From assembly GCA_022601645.1 (NCBI GenBank), contig JAJACH010000001.1:930001-994000 (forward strand): a DNA stretch of 64,000 nucleotides, written 5' to 3'. Below the pieces are notes generated by a model that was not told where the DNA came from, made no database searches, and saw nothing but the letters and a program-made list of their open reading frames with translations. The DNA is from Chlamydiia bacterium. Its GTDB lineage: Bacteria > Chlamydiota > Chlamydiia > Chlamydiales > Simkaniaceae. The translations under genes and the position numbers were made by a program. Position 1 is the stretch's first letter, and each line of letters starts with the position of its first letter. Below, in pieces: positions 44,155 through 52,262 of this stretch.

Positions 44155-45434
44155 ACGATTAAGACAGCAGGACTTTCCAGGTATTTTTTCACGGTATTGA
44201 TAAACGCTGCCGCATCTGCTCCATCGATAACGCGGTGATCAGATGACAACGAAAGCGCCATCACATTCCCCACAACCAATGCACCATCTTTTACAACAGG
44301 TTTTTGTACAATCCCACCAACAGACAAGATCGCAGCTTGTGGAGGATTGATCACTCCCTGGAAGTCGCGGATCCCAAACATGCCCAGATTAGAGATAGTA
44401 AAGCTTCCACCTTTGTATTGATGTTCCTCGAGCTTTCCTGCTTTTGCTAGAGAGGCGAGTTGTTTAACCTCTTTTGAAAGCTGCCCTAGATTCTTAAAAT
44501 CTGCATGGCGAATAATCGGCGTAATCAAGCCATCATCGATACTCACTGCAACAGAGATGTCAATCGTCTTAAAACGAATAATCTTCTCCTCAGCTGAGTT
44601 ATACCCACTGTTAATGACTGGATGTTCTTTAAGAGCTAAGGCGACCGCGCGAAGGACAAAATCATTAAAAGTCACCTTAATGCCTGAATTTTTCAACTGA
44701 GCTCTCGTTTCCATACAAGGTGTCATATCAACTTCTTGTTGGACATAGAAGTGAGGAATAAACATCTTGGAAGCTTGTAATTTCGAGCCGATTGCCTTTC
44801 TCATAGGCGTGAGTTTTTCTTCAATAAAAGAGCCTGGTGCCTCACTTGGCACCTCTCTATGACCAAAAGTTGTTACAGCACCCTCTTGCGCCATATCCAA
44901 ATCGCGGGCTAAGACGCGACCACCAGGGCCGCTTCCTTTCACAGTGTGTAGATCTAAGTTTTTGTCTTTAGCGACTTTTTTGGCATAAGGTGAGGCTTTC
45001 ACCGTGTCTTTAACATCCCATTCATACGTGTAATCTGTCAGAGGAGCTTCAGGTACAAAGTCAACTGTTTGCATGGTGGAGCTTGTCTTTGTAGGCTGGG
45101 GCGATGCAACATCATTTGAAGACGTTTCTACTTCAGCACTTGGAGCGCTTGCTTCTACAATGCCTTCGGGAGCATAACCTTCGATGCTTTCATCTGCCGT
45201 TTCCGTCATCACAGCAACGGGTTGATTCACAACCGCATCCCCATTCTCAGAGATCAAGACTTTTCGTAAAAAACCACCATCTAGCGCATTGTACTCAACC
45301 GTTGCCTTATCCGTTGCAACTTCAAAAAGTAGTTCGCCATCTTTAACTTCATCCCCCTCTTGCTTGTGCCACTTAACAATTGTACCCGCTTCCATCGTAG
45401 GTGTCAGCTTGGGCATGGTCACAGTAAAAGGCAT
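44151..45434 (-). CDS. pdhC: Pyruvate dehydrogenase E2 (dihydrolipoamide acetyltransferase)
   Basis: 427 residues. A lipoyl domain (1-75) with Lys43 in EVATDKATVEY; a Pro/Ser/Glu linker; a peripheral subunit-binding domain (about 145-180; SPYAKKVAKDKNLDL, GPGGRVLARDL); and the catalytic domain ending in SSDHRVIDGADAAAF with the active His. It transfers acetyl groups from lipoamide to CoA. The ATG at 45434 has AAGGAG nine bases upstream and shares a base with the pdhB stop (TAATG). E3 (lpd) is not in this window. Confidence 0.95.
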   Translation of the reverse strand: MPFTVTMPKLTPTMEAGTIVKWHKQEGDEVKDGELLFEVATDKATVEYNALDGGFLRKVLISENGDAVVNQPVAVMTETADESIEGYAPEGIVEASAPSAEVETSSNDVASPQPTKTSSTMQTVDFVPEAPLTDYTYEWDVKDTVKASPYAKKVAKDKNLDLHTVKGSGPGGRVLARDLDMAQEGAVTTFGHREVPSEAPGSFIEEKLTPMRKAIGSKLQASKMFIPHFYVQQEVDMTPCMETRAQLKNSGIKVTFNDFVLRAVALALKEHPVINSGYNSAEEKIIRFKTIDISVAVSIDDGLITPIIRHADFKNLGQLSKEVKQLASLAKAGKLEEHQYKGGSFTISNLGMFGIRDFQGVINPPQAAILSVGGIVQKPVVKDGALVVGNVMALSLSSDHRVIDGADAAAFINTVKKYLESPAVLIV

Positions 45435-46408
45435 TAACTTAAGCTCCTTAGACAAGCGTCTAGAATTCTCTCAGGATTAGGCTGAGAGGCTCTTTCAAGC
45501 GGTTTAGAATAGGGCAAAGGGGTTTCCCTTTGACACACACGTTCAACTGGGGCATCGAGATGATCAAAGCAAAGGCTTTGAATCAAGAAGCCAATTTCTG
45601 CGGAAACACCCGCAAAGACATGTCCCTCCTCAACAAGAACGCAGCGATGAGTTTTTCTCACAGATGTCGCAATGGTTCCCATATCAAGAGGTTTAATAGT
45701 TCTAAGGTCGATAAGTTCTACCGAAACACCTCGTTTTGCTAATTCATCTGCCGTCTCCCGACAAAACTTGAGCATTCTCGAGTGAGAGATCAGCGTGAGA
45801 TCAGAACCTTCTCGCTCAACACGAGCTTTTCCAAAAGGAATCAGGTATTCCTCATCTGGAACCTCACCCTTTTCCCCGTAATCGAGCTCATTTTCTAAGA
45901 AAATCACCGGGTTATCAGAGCGAATAGCAGATTTGAGCAAGCCTTTGGCATCGTAGGCGTTACTCGGTGCCACTATGATAAAGCCTGGAATATTGCCATA
46001 AATCGCTTCAACACAATGAGAGTGCTGACAAGAAACTTGCGCAGCAGCACCATTTGCGCCTCGAAGCACCATGGGCACTTTAAAGCGGCCACCTGACATG
46101 TAGAAAATCTTAGAAACGTTTGATATAAGCTGATCTGCTGCGACAAAAGAGAAATTAAAGCTCATATACTCAACAATCGGGCGTAATCCTGTCATCGCAG
46201 CTCCGACAGCAAGCCCAGTAAATCCATTTTCCGCGATAGGAGTATCGAGAACGCGCTTGTCCCCCCATTTATCAAGCATCCCCTTGGATACTTTGTAAGC
46301 GCCATTATATTCCGCCACCTCCTCTCCTAGGAGAAAGACAGTTGGATCGCGCTCCATTTCCTCATTCATCGCTTGACGAAGGGCTTCTCTAATCTCAATC
46401 TCTGACAA
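45434..46408 (-). CDS. pdhB: Pyruvate dehydrogenase E1 beta subunit
   Basis: 324 residues. Typical transketolase-like E1 beta: EIREALRQAMNEEMERDP, FLLGEEVAEYNGAYKVSKGM, TPIAENGFTGLAVGAAM and, in the C-terminal half, VELIDLRTIKPLD. It forms the alpha2beta2 E1 with PdhA. The start is inferred as TTG at 46408, six bases after AGGAGG (beginning MSEIEIREAL), overlapping the end of pdhA by 14 bases; reading from 46459 would add residues foreign to the family. Confidence 0.93.
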   Translation of the reverse strand: MSEIEIREALRQAMNEEMERDPTVFLLGEEVAEYNGAYKVSKGMLDKWGDKRVLDTPIAENGFTGLAVGAAMTGLRPIVEYMSFNFSFVAADQLISNVSKIFYMSGGRFKVPMVLRGANGAAAQVSCQHSHCVEAIYGNIPGFIIVAPSNAYDAKGLLKSAIRSDNPVIFLENELDYGEKGEVPDEEYLIPFGKARVEREGSDLTLISHSRMLKFCRETADELAKRGVSVELIDLRTIKPLDMGTIATSVRKTHRCVLVEEGHVFAGVSAEIGFLIQSLCFDHLDAPVERVCQRETPLPYSKPLERASQPNPERILDACLRSLS

Positions 46409-47411
46409 AAACACCCTCCTCAAGAGAATCGTCACTTGGAAAGGGACTTTCTTCAGCAAATTTCAAAGAAGCTTTTACGATTTCTTTTTGCGCCGCATTC
46501 ATCTTTTCGTACGTATCCTGGTCAATCATCCCCTTTTCTTCCATCGTATGCACTAAGTGCAAAATAGGATCTCTTTGCATTGCCGCTTGGAGCTCTTCTT
46601 TTGGGCGATAGAGCGCTGGATCTGAAATCGAATGCCCTCTAAACCTCTCAGTGAGAAATTCAACCAGCAACGGGCGGCCCGTTTCTCGGATTTCTTTATA
46701 GAATTGCTCAAATGCCGCATAACACGCGAAAATATCCATTCCATCAACCGTATATGACTTCATCCCATACGCAGGAGCAAAGCTCTCTGCTATCGGCTGA
46801 ACACAAACAGCTCGATCAACAGCCGTTCCCATACCCCATTGATTATTCTCAATCACATAGAGGCAAGGAAGGTCCCAAAGTGATGCTAAATTTAGCGATT
46901 CATGAACAACACCCTGCACAAACGAGCCATCTCCTAGAAAACACACAGAAACAGCATCTTGCTCTTGATACTTAATGGAAAAACCAGCCCCAGTCGCCAC
47001 AGGAAGATGCCCACCTACAATACCAAATCCCCCAAGCATTCTATCGGAGTAAAAGTGCATTGAGCCTCCTCGACCCATCGCATTACCAGCTTCCTTTCCA
47101 TAGAGCTCAGCCATCAATGAATCAGGTGTTTCTCCTAGTAAAATCGCCATTGCATGGCAACGATAGGTTGTAGTCCACCAAAAATTCTCCTCTCCGGCAT
47201 CAATTGCAGCGGTTTGGATCGCCTCTTGCCCCATATAGGCATGGAAAAAACCACCTACCTTGCCTTGTTGATACGCTGCCTCAGCGCGCGTCTCAAAATT
47301 GCGAATTAACAGCATACGGTCAAGTAACTCGAGCAATTTATCTTTGCCAAGCTTATTTATGACTTCGTCACGATTAAATTGGAAATAATTATAATTGACT
47401 TCGTTAGTCAA
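46395..47411 (-). CDS. pdhA: Pyruvate dehydrogenase E1 alpha subunit
   Basis: 338 residues from a TTG at 47411. The thiamine-diphosphate motif runs GDGSFVQG...ENNQWGMG, with upstream GGSMHFYSDRMLGGFGIVGG and the phosphorylation-loop-like RFRGHSISDPALYR. It decarboxylates pyruvate in the first step of acetyl-CoA formation. An ATG at 47525 would give 376 residues, but the first 38 are unlike the family and would overlap the small lipoprotein gene by 76 bases. The TTG has a strong Shine-Dalgarno sequence, AGAGGGG (47425-47419), at 7 bases, and gives the usual E1 alpha length. It also has its own promoter just upstream. Confidence 0.92.
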   Translation of the reverse strand: MTNEVNYNYFQFNRDEVINKLGKDKLLELLDRMLLIRNFETRAEAAYQQGKVGGFFHAYMGQEAIQTAAIDAGEENFWWTTTYRCHAMAILLGETPDSLMAELYGKEAGNAMGRGGSMHFYSDRMLGGFGIVGGHLPVATGAGFSIKYQEQDAVSVCFLGDGSFVQGVVHESLNLASLWDLPCLYVIENNQWGMGTAVDRAVCVQPIAESFAPAYGMKSYTVDGMDIFACYAAFEQFYKEIRETGRPLLVEFLTERFRGHSISDPALYRPKEELQAAMQRDPILHLVHTMEEKGMIDQDTYEKMNAAQKEIVKASLKFAEESPFPSDDSLEEGVFVRD

Positions 47412-47432
47412 ATTAACGCCCCTCTTTTTTTT

Positions 47433-47461
47433 ATAATATTCCAATTTTTCTAATAAGGCAA
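47433..47461 (-). promoter_or_regulatory. Internal promoter of the pdhABC operon
   Basis: On the minus strand TTGCCT (47461-47456), a 17-base spacer and TATTAT (47438-47433), overlapping the end of the small lipoprotein gene. A start near 47426 would put the transcript just ahead of the pdhA Shine-Dalgarno sequence and TTG start. Confidence 0.45.
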
Positions 47462-47602
47462 GCCCATATTCGGTCCGTTTCGTTTGGGAACGAGGTCTGG
47501 GTGATTTGTTGTCGGTATTGTACATAGCTCGTCATCCGTAGATGAAACCTGATAACATCCTGATAAAAAAAGGGTTAATAAAAATACGGCGATCCACTTC
47601 AT
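47450..47602 (-). CDS. 50-residue lipoprotein upstream of pdhA
   Basis: A 50-residue product with a textbook lipoprotein signal: MKWIAVFLLTLFLSGC, lipobox L-S-G-C, then a short polar mature part starting CYQVSSTDDELCTIPTTNH and ending in GPNMGLPY. Lgt should modify Cys16. It is too short for default gene finders. The promoter TTGTCA (47642-47637), 18 bases, TATACT (47618-47613) ends 10 bases before the ATG and there is no Shine-Dalgarno sequence. The stop lies 38 bases before the pdhA TTG start, so the gene may be the first of the pdh operon. In C. trachomatis a small gene (CT244, as I recall) lies at the same place before pdhA; orthology is only positional inference. Confidence 0.65.
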   Translation of the reverse strand: MKWIAVFLLTLFLSGCYQVSSTDDELCTIPTTNHPDLVPKRNGPNMGLPY

Positions 47603-47612
47603 TTTGGCCAGC

Positions 47613-47664
47613 AGTATAGGCGATTTCGCCTCTAATTGACAACTTTAATCTAAAATCGTACACT
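47613..47664. promoter_or_regulatory. Back-to-back divergent promoters with overlapping -35 boxes
   Basis: Plus strand: TTGACA (47636-47641), 17 bases, TACACT (47659-47664), serving the exonuclease ATG at 47676. Minus strand: TTGTCA (47642-47637), 18 bases, TATACT (47618-47613), serving the lipoprotein ATG at 47602. The two -35 boxes share the sequence TTGACAA. Both -10 boxes end 10-11 bases before their start codons. A 14-base palindrome, AGGCGATTTCGCCT (47618-47631), fills the minus-strand spacer and could bind a repressor. Confidence 0.55.
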
Positions 47665-47675
47665 CTGGCGCTCAT

Positions 47676-48368
47676 ATGAGATATATTTTCTTCGACACAG
47701 AGACTACAGGCGTCAAGCCTGACAAAGATCGGATCATCGAGCTTGCCGCCTATGACCCGGAGAGAAAACGCGAATTCGTCTCTCTAATTAACCCTGGCAT
47801 CCCCATTCCAAGTGAGGCATCCGCAATTCACCATATTACAGATGATATGGTAAAAGATGCGCCCCCGTTTAAACACGTCGCGCTGGATTTCGTAGATTTT
47901 TGCGAAGGCAACGTCATTTTGGTCGCGCACAACAACGACGCCTTTGATAAACCCTTTATTGCCAACGAGTTCGAACGGTCCGGTGTCCCCCTTCCCAACC
48001 AGTGGAAATATCTCGACTCTCTCAAGTGGTCCCGAAAGTACCGCCCCGATTTACCGCGCCACGCCTTGCAACATCTCAGAGAACTTCATGGGATCGAGGC
48101 AAACAATGCTCACCGCGCTCTAGACGACGTGATCATCTTACATCAGGTATTTATGGACATGGTCGATGACCTCCCTCCGCATATTGTTTACAAGCTCATG
48201 AATGAGAAGCAAATCTTGCGTACCATGCCCTTCGGTAAGCACAAGGGCGAACCGCTCGCAGAAGTCCCTAAATCCTACGCTTCCTGGCTCTTAAAGAACG
48301 GCGCCTTAGATAAGCCGGAGAATCTTGACTTGAAAATGTCTCTTCAAAAGCTCGGCATCATCTCCTAG
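47676..48368 (+). CDS. DnaQ-like 3'-5' exonuclease with a C-terminal DUF3820-like domain
   Basis: 230 residues. The DEDDh exonuclease motifs are FFDTETTGV (Exo I, residues 5-13), HNNDAFDKPFI (Exo II, near 87-97) and HRALDDVIIL (Exo III, near 145). The last 50 residues (MPFGKHKGEPLAEVPKSYASWLL) match the small DUF3820-type domain. It is a proofreading or RNA/DNA-trimming nuclease; in C. trachomatis a dnaQ-type gene (CT261) lies near msbA/accA as here. A very close promoter precedes the ATG and no Shine-Dalgarno sequence is present. Confidence 0.88.
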   Translation: MRYIFFDTETTGVKPDKDRIIELAAYDPERKREFVSLINPGIPIPSEASAIHHITDDMVKDAPPFKHVALDFVDFCEGNVILVAHNNDAFDKPFIANEFERSGVPLPNQWKYLDSLKWSRKYRPDLPRHALQHLRELHGIEANNAHRALDDVIILHQVFMDMVDDLPPHIVYKLMNEKQILRTMPFGKHKGEPLAEVPKSYASWLLKNGALDKPENLDLKMSLQKLGIIS

Positions 48369-48636
48369 TTACAAGAGGGGGTGGGTGATGACTTCTTATT
48401 CCTCAGGTTTGTGGGTTTAACGTTGACAGGTAACGCAAAGACGCTAAGACGCTAAGACGCAAAGAAGAGAAGAATTGTGCGGCGCGCAGCAGCCGCGGCT
48501 GCGGGGGCGTTTAGACCGCGCAGAATCGCTGCCGCAGACGTGAAGCTGTGTCCTGTACAGAGCGAGCAAGCGAGCACGCGATAATTACACCAAGCATATC
48601 ACTCATTCGTGTTTCTGGGTGGCTATAAACGCCCCC
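48369..48636. other. GC-rich intergenic element with inverted repeats
   Basis: This 268-base gap between convergent genes holds no credible reading frame or tRNA. It contains the 8-base tandem repeats (48432-48463), a 14-base perfect palindrome GCAGCCGCGGCTGC (48489-48502) and an exact 11-base inverted repeat, GGGGGCGTTTA (48503-48513) and TAAACGCCCCC (48626-48636), enclosing 112 bases. The middle is clearly richer in G+C than its neighbours. It could be a non-autonomous mobile element, a structured RNA or a bidirectional termination region. No T-run follows the inverted repeat on either strand. Confidence 0.5.
48432..48463 (+). repeat. Four degenerate 8-base tandem repeats
   Basis: AACGCAAA-GACGCTAA-GACGCTAA-GACGCAAA. 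Similar ACGC(A/T)AAG strings occur as scattered intergenic repeats in several unrelated bacterial genomes, as I recall. No coding potential. Confidence 0.6.
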
Positions 48637-50415
48637 CTAAACAGGTGTTGGAGTTTTGCGTGTAGTATGCGTTGCCGTATACGCCTCCCACATGAGACGG
48701 AAAGGCACACAAGATTCGATGAGTTCTTCCTTAGTGCCTTCGGCAAGCTTGATACCATCTTCTAAGAAGACAATCTTGTCCGCATGTTCGATGGTAGAAA
48801 GGCGGTGAGCGATGATGACTTGAGTGACCTGGCCATGAAGCTCTTCGATCGCCTCTTTAATACGTGTTTCAGAGATGGCGTCGAGGGAAGAGGTTGCTTC
48901 ATCGAGGATAAGGATCGGCGCTTGGCGGATAAGTGCCCGGGCGATTGCAAGACGTTGTTGTTGTCCACCTGAGAAATTTTTACCCATTTCAGCTAACTGC
49001 GTGTCAAAGCGTTCGGGAAGATCATCGATGAATTCAATCGCATGAGCGCGTTTTGCCGCTAATTCAATCTCCCCATCAACATACTCTTTTCCAACGGTAA
49101 TGTTTGATGCGATTGAATCGAGGAAAAGAAAAGGTTTTTGGGGAACGAATGCGATGAGTTCGCGCAGTGACTTTTGAGTGTAGGCTCGGACCGATTTGCC
49201 ATCAATAAGGATATCCCCTTGCTGAGGCTCATAGAGCCTTGGAAGGAGTTGGACGATGGTTGATTTACCAGCCCCTGTGGCGCCTACAAGTGCGACTGTC
49301 TCGCCTTTTTTAACGCTAAAGCTCACATCTTTTAAGATCCATGCGTCTTCATAACGGAACCAAACCCGTTGAAATTCGATCTCACTTTTGAATTCTTTAA
49401 TCTTAATCGCATTATGTGCATCTTCAATAAGTGGCATTTCATTCATGACCTCAAAGAGTCTTTCAGCGGCCACAGTCCCTTTTTGGATATTGGCGTTTTC
49501 TTCGGCAAATTTTTTAACAGGCTCGTAGAGGATGTGAAGGAGTCCACAGAAAACAAGCAGGCTTGGGACGCCAATTTTTAGCACGTGTAGGCCAAATATG
49601 GCGACAACGGCTAGGCACACGGTTGTGATTGTATGGAGTATGGGGCGTGTAAGCAGATCGTATTTAGCAGTCTTAGCTTCTAAGCGGCCCATTTCATCAT
49701 TCTGTTCTCGGTATTTCTTTAGAGAAAATTTCTCCATGGCAAAGACTTTCACGGTTTGGATGCCACCGAGAAAATCGATAAGAACTGAGGCAAAGCGTTC
49801 TTGGTTCTTTTGCAACTGTCTTGTGATTTTTTTCACTTTGCGTGTGACGAAGATGATCGGCAGAATAACAAGTGGAACACCAATAAAGATGATAAGTGAT
49901 AATCGCCAAGAGATGTAAAAACAGCCAGCTAAAGTTGAGATGATCGCGTAAGGAGCTTGAAGGTAATTGGTGACTGCTGAGTTAAGAGATTGAGCGATTT
50001 GGTTAGCATCAGCGGCAACGCGTGTGGAGAGTGAACCAATATTAAACCGCGCATAGAAACTCATAGGTAATTGTTGGATATGTTCAAAGTACTGCTGACG
50101 TAAGTCTTGACTGACTCGAATGGAAAACAGTCTGGCAAAATACCGGCTAAAGAAAAGGGCAAGCGCTTTAAAAATGGCGACGATGATAAGAAGCGTTAGA
50201 ATCGACTCTAAACTGGCATTGCTGACGTGGAGGTAATCGGCAATTTTATGTAAAACCCCCGCTAAGGGATTTTTCTTTTCCTGGTTGGTTAGTATCCCCA
50301 AGGTAAACATTTCAAGTTGCGTTGCAAGCGTTAGTCCAACAAGGGTTGCTGCCGTTGCGATGAGTAATGTGAAATGTTTAGAGGTTCTAACCGCTGCTTT
50401 GAGTAGTAATTTCAC
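48637..50415 (-). CDS. msbA: ABC exporter, MsbA-type lipid flippase
   Basis: 592 residues: six membrane segments (about 15-300) and an ATPase domain with Walker A ALVGATGAGKSTIVQLL, signature FSGGQQQRLAIARAL, Walker B APILILDEATSSLD and the H-loop in VIIAHRLSTIEHAD. It is the likely lipid A flippase, in line with the msbA-accA order of C. trachomatis (CT264/CT265, as I recall). A TTG at 50448 is in frame, but the GTG at 50415 (beginning VKLLLKAAVRTSKHF) has AGGA six bases upstream and fits the family start better. It overlaps accA by 29 bases. Its stop codon abuts the right arm of the intergenic inverted repeat. Confidence 0.88.
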   Translation of the reverse strand: MKLLLKAAVRTSKHFTLLIATAATLVGLTLATQLEMFTLGILTNQEKKNPLAGVLHKIADYLHVSNASLESILTLLIIVAIFKALALFFSRYFARLFSIRVSQDLRQQYFEHIQQLPMSFYARFNIGSLSTRVAADANQIAQSLNSAVTNYLQAPYAIISTLAGCFYISWRLSLIIFIGVPLVILPIIFVTRKVKKITRQLQKNQERFASVLIDFLGGIQTVKVFAMEKFSLKKYREQNDEMGRLEAKTAKYDLLTRPILHTITTVCLAVVAIFGLHVLKIGVPSLLVFCGLLHILYEPVKKFAEENANIQKGTVAAERLFEVMNEMPLIEDAHNAIKIKEFKSEIEFQRVWFRYEDAWILKDVSFSVKKGETVALVGATGAGKSTIVQLLPRLYEPQQGDILIDGKSVRAYTQKSLRELIAFVPQKPFLFLDSIASNITVGKEYVDGEIELAAKRAHAIEFIDDLPERFDTQLAEMGKNFSGGQQQRLAIARALIRQAPILILDEATSSLDAISETRIKEAIEELHGQVTQVIIAHRLSTIEHADKIVFLEDGIKLAEGTKEELIESCVPFRLMWEAYTATHTTRKTPTPV

Positions 50416-51343
50416 CCATTTTCCTGAATTTTTCGTAGCGCAAATCAACGAGTTTATCGAGAGGGATTTTCTGTAAACTCGAGAGTGATTTTAAAATAGC
50501 GTCGCTCGTGTTATGGTAAGTCGTTTCAGCATCGTGATGAGCACCACCTTGTGGCTCTTCAATCATTCCATCGACAATGCCAAGCTGTATCAATTTCTCA
50601 ACGTGAAGGTTGAGAGCCTTGGCAGCTATTTCATTTTTCGTACTGTCATGCCAGAGAATTGAGGCACATCCTTCCGGAGAAATCACAGAATAATAGGCGT
50701 GCTCCAACATGAGAATTTCGTCACCAACGCCCATACCTAAAGCGCCACCGGAACAACCTTCCCCAATAAGAATAACGACGATTGGCGTCATAAGTCCCGC
50801 CATCTCAAGGAGGTTGTTTGCAATAGCCCATCCTTGACCCCGTTCTTCTGCCGTTAAACCTGGGTATGCACCGGGAGTGTCGAGTAAGGAGACAACAGGC
50901 AGACCAAACTTCTCAGCAAGTTTCATCGCTCGAAGAGCTTTGCGATAGCCTTCTGGATGAGGCATGCCAAAGTTTCGATAAAGCCTTGAATCGGTATCAT
51001 TACCCTTTTCTTGTGCGATGATCACCACTTTCTGGCCTTTGATCTCTCCAAAGCCTGTAATAATTGCGTGATCATCTGCATAAAGACGGTCGCCAAAGAT
51101 TTCAACAAAGCGATCACACATGTTTTTAATGAAATCCGAAGCTCTTGGTCTATTAGGATGCCGGCATATCGCAACCCTATCCCAAGCTGAGAGTTCTGAA
51201 TACACCTTGTCTTTTAACTTTGTAAGCTTCCCCTCAAGCTTGCCAATTTCTTCATCGCATGACATGCCATGATCTTTGCTCTGAGCTTTTAACTTGAGAA
51301 TCGTCTTCTCATACTCATCAATTTGTTTTTCATGGGTTAACAT
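50387..51343 (-). CDS. accA: Acetyl-CoA carboxylase carboxyltransferase subunit alpha
   Basis: 318 residues, the usual length. RPRASDFIKNMCDRFVEIFGDRLYADD, RNFGMPHPEGYRKALRAM and the oxyanion-hole stretch GEGCSGGALGMGVGD are conserved. With AccD it transfers CO2 from carboxybiotin to acetyl-CoA, giving malonyl-CoA for FabD. The start lies 14 bases inside the end of the L,D-transpeptidase gene. Confidence 0.95.
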   Translation of the reverse strand: MLTHEKQIDEYEKTILKLKAQSKDHGMSCDEEIGKLEGKLTKLKDKVYSELSAWDRVAICRHPNRPRASDFIKNMCDRFVEIFGDRLYADDHAIITGFGEIKGQKVVIIAQEKGNDTDSRLYRNFGMPHPEGYRKALRAMKLAEKFGLPVVSLLDTPGAYPGLTAEERGQGWAIANNLLEMAGLMTPIVVILIGEGCSGGALGMGVGDEILMLEHAYYSVISPEGCASILWHDSTKNEIAAKALNLHVEKLIQLGIVDGMIEEPQGGAHHDAETTYHNTSDAILKSLSSLQKIPLDKLVDLRYEKFRKMGEITTQSSG

Positions 51344-52232
51344 GATCCCCGTTTACCTCTTTGTAGTCCATCACGATATCAACGTGCGTGGGTTTAGTAA
51401 TCACAATGGCAAATAGCTCTTCCATATCCTCTTTTGCTAAGCGGATACAACCATCGCTATCATACCGTCCAATTGTGCTCCGATCTTCTATAAGATCTGC
51501 ACTCTCTTCCTCGAGTAACCAAGGTGCTCCATGGAACCCATATCCATCTCTATCAAATGGAATCCACCGTGTTCCAAACACCTGTATCATTTCAACTTGT
51601 TGATCTTGGAAGATCCCCTGTACTCCAGGCTTATAAATCGCAACCTTCTCCGCTAACTCGTACTTGCCAAGAGGAGTTAATATCCCGGATGATGAGTATT
51701 TATCTGGTCTTCCTAAACCAACATCATAAACTTTTAAGAGCACTTTTTCACCGTTTGCAACATAGTAGAAAAACAATTTGCAACGCGATACATCCACAAC
51801 AAGATTGAACTTCAAGTCGATATCTTTTTTAAACACATTAAAACGATTTCCCTGGGACACCGTTTGCGTAAAGTAGTCTGCACGTTTGTTCAAGCTTCTT
51901 GCGATAAAGTGTCTTGATGTTGCGTAGTAAGACGCATAGTCTGAGATCCACGCCGGGCGCCCTTTTTGCCAGCTTACTCTAGAAGAATAAGCAATTGTCT
52001 CAACGATCGGGAGCTTGTCATCTGTTGTAGTGAAAAGAAAAGGGATTAAATCCACCATTTCTACTTCATCAAACTGCTCGGGTACATCTTGTACCTCAAA
52101 AGCAACAGTCTCCTCAACTTGAGGCTCATTAACAATCTCTTCATTGACAGCTTTTTTCTTCTTAGCTGCTGCAATTCCGATTATTCCAAATAGGACGAGC
52201 GTCCCTAAAAAAACTACTTTACCTGGTTTCAT
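51330..52232 (-). CDS. L,D-transpeptidase (YkuD family)
   Basis: 300 residues. An N-terminal membrane anchor or signal (VVFLGTLVLFGIIGIAAAKKKK) is followed by a variable region and a YkuD catalytic domain (about 140-290) with His234 in GFHGAPW and Cys262 in DSDGCIRL, the catalytic pair. It cross-links peptidoglycan stems through 3-3 bonds or attaches lipoproteins. Its presence between accA and the CT266-like gene, a block without it in C. trachomatis, suggests insertion or retention of a peptidoglycan function in this lineage. The sequence begins and ends cleanly; overlaps with accA suggest one operon. Confidence 0.88.
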   Translation of the reverse strand: MKPGKVVFLGTLVLFGIIGIAAAKKKKAVNEEIVNEPQVEETVAFEVQDVPEQFDEVEMVDLIPFLFTTTDDKLPIVETIAYSSRVSWQKGRPAWISDYASYYATSRHFIARSLNKRADYFTQTVSQGNRFNVFKKDIDLKFNLVVDVSRCKLFFYYVANGEKVLLKVYDVGLGRPDKYSSSGILTPLGKYELAEKVAIYKPGVQGIFQDQQVEMIQVFGTRWIPFDRDGYGFHGAPWLLEEESADLIEDRSTIGRYDSDGCIRLAKEDMEELFAIVITKPTHVDIVMDYKEVNGDHVNP

Positions 52233-52262
52233 GCTCTTGCCAAAGTATATTTAAATCAGTGA

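Noticed and set aside
48369-48636. tRNA or rRNA fragment in the GC-rich gap
   Set aside because: No cloverleaf, T-loop GTTCRA motif or rRNA signature string could be found.
48637-52232. CRISPR or phage-defence content
   Set aside because: No direct-repeat/spacer arrays, cas-type motifs, restriction or toxin-antitoxin genes are recognisable here or elsewhere in the window.
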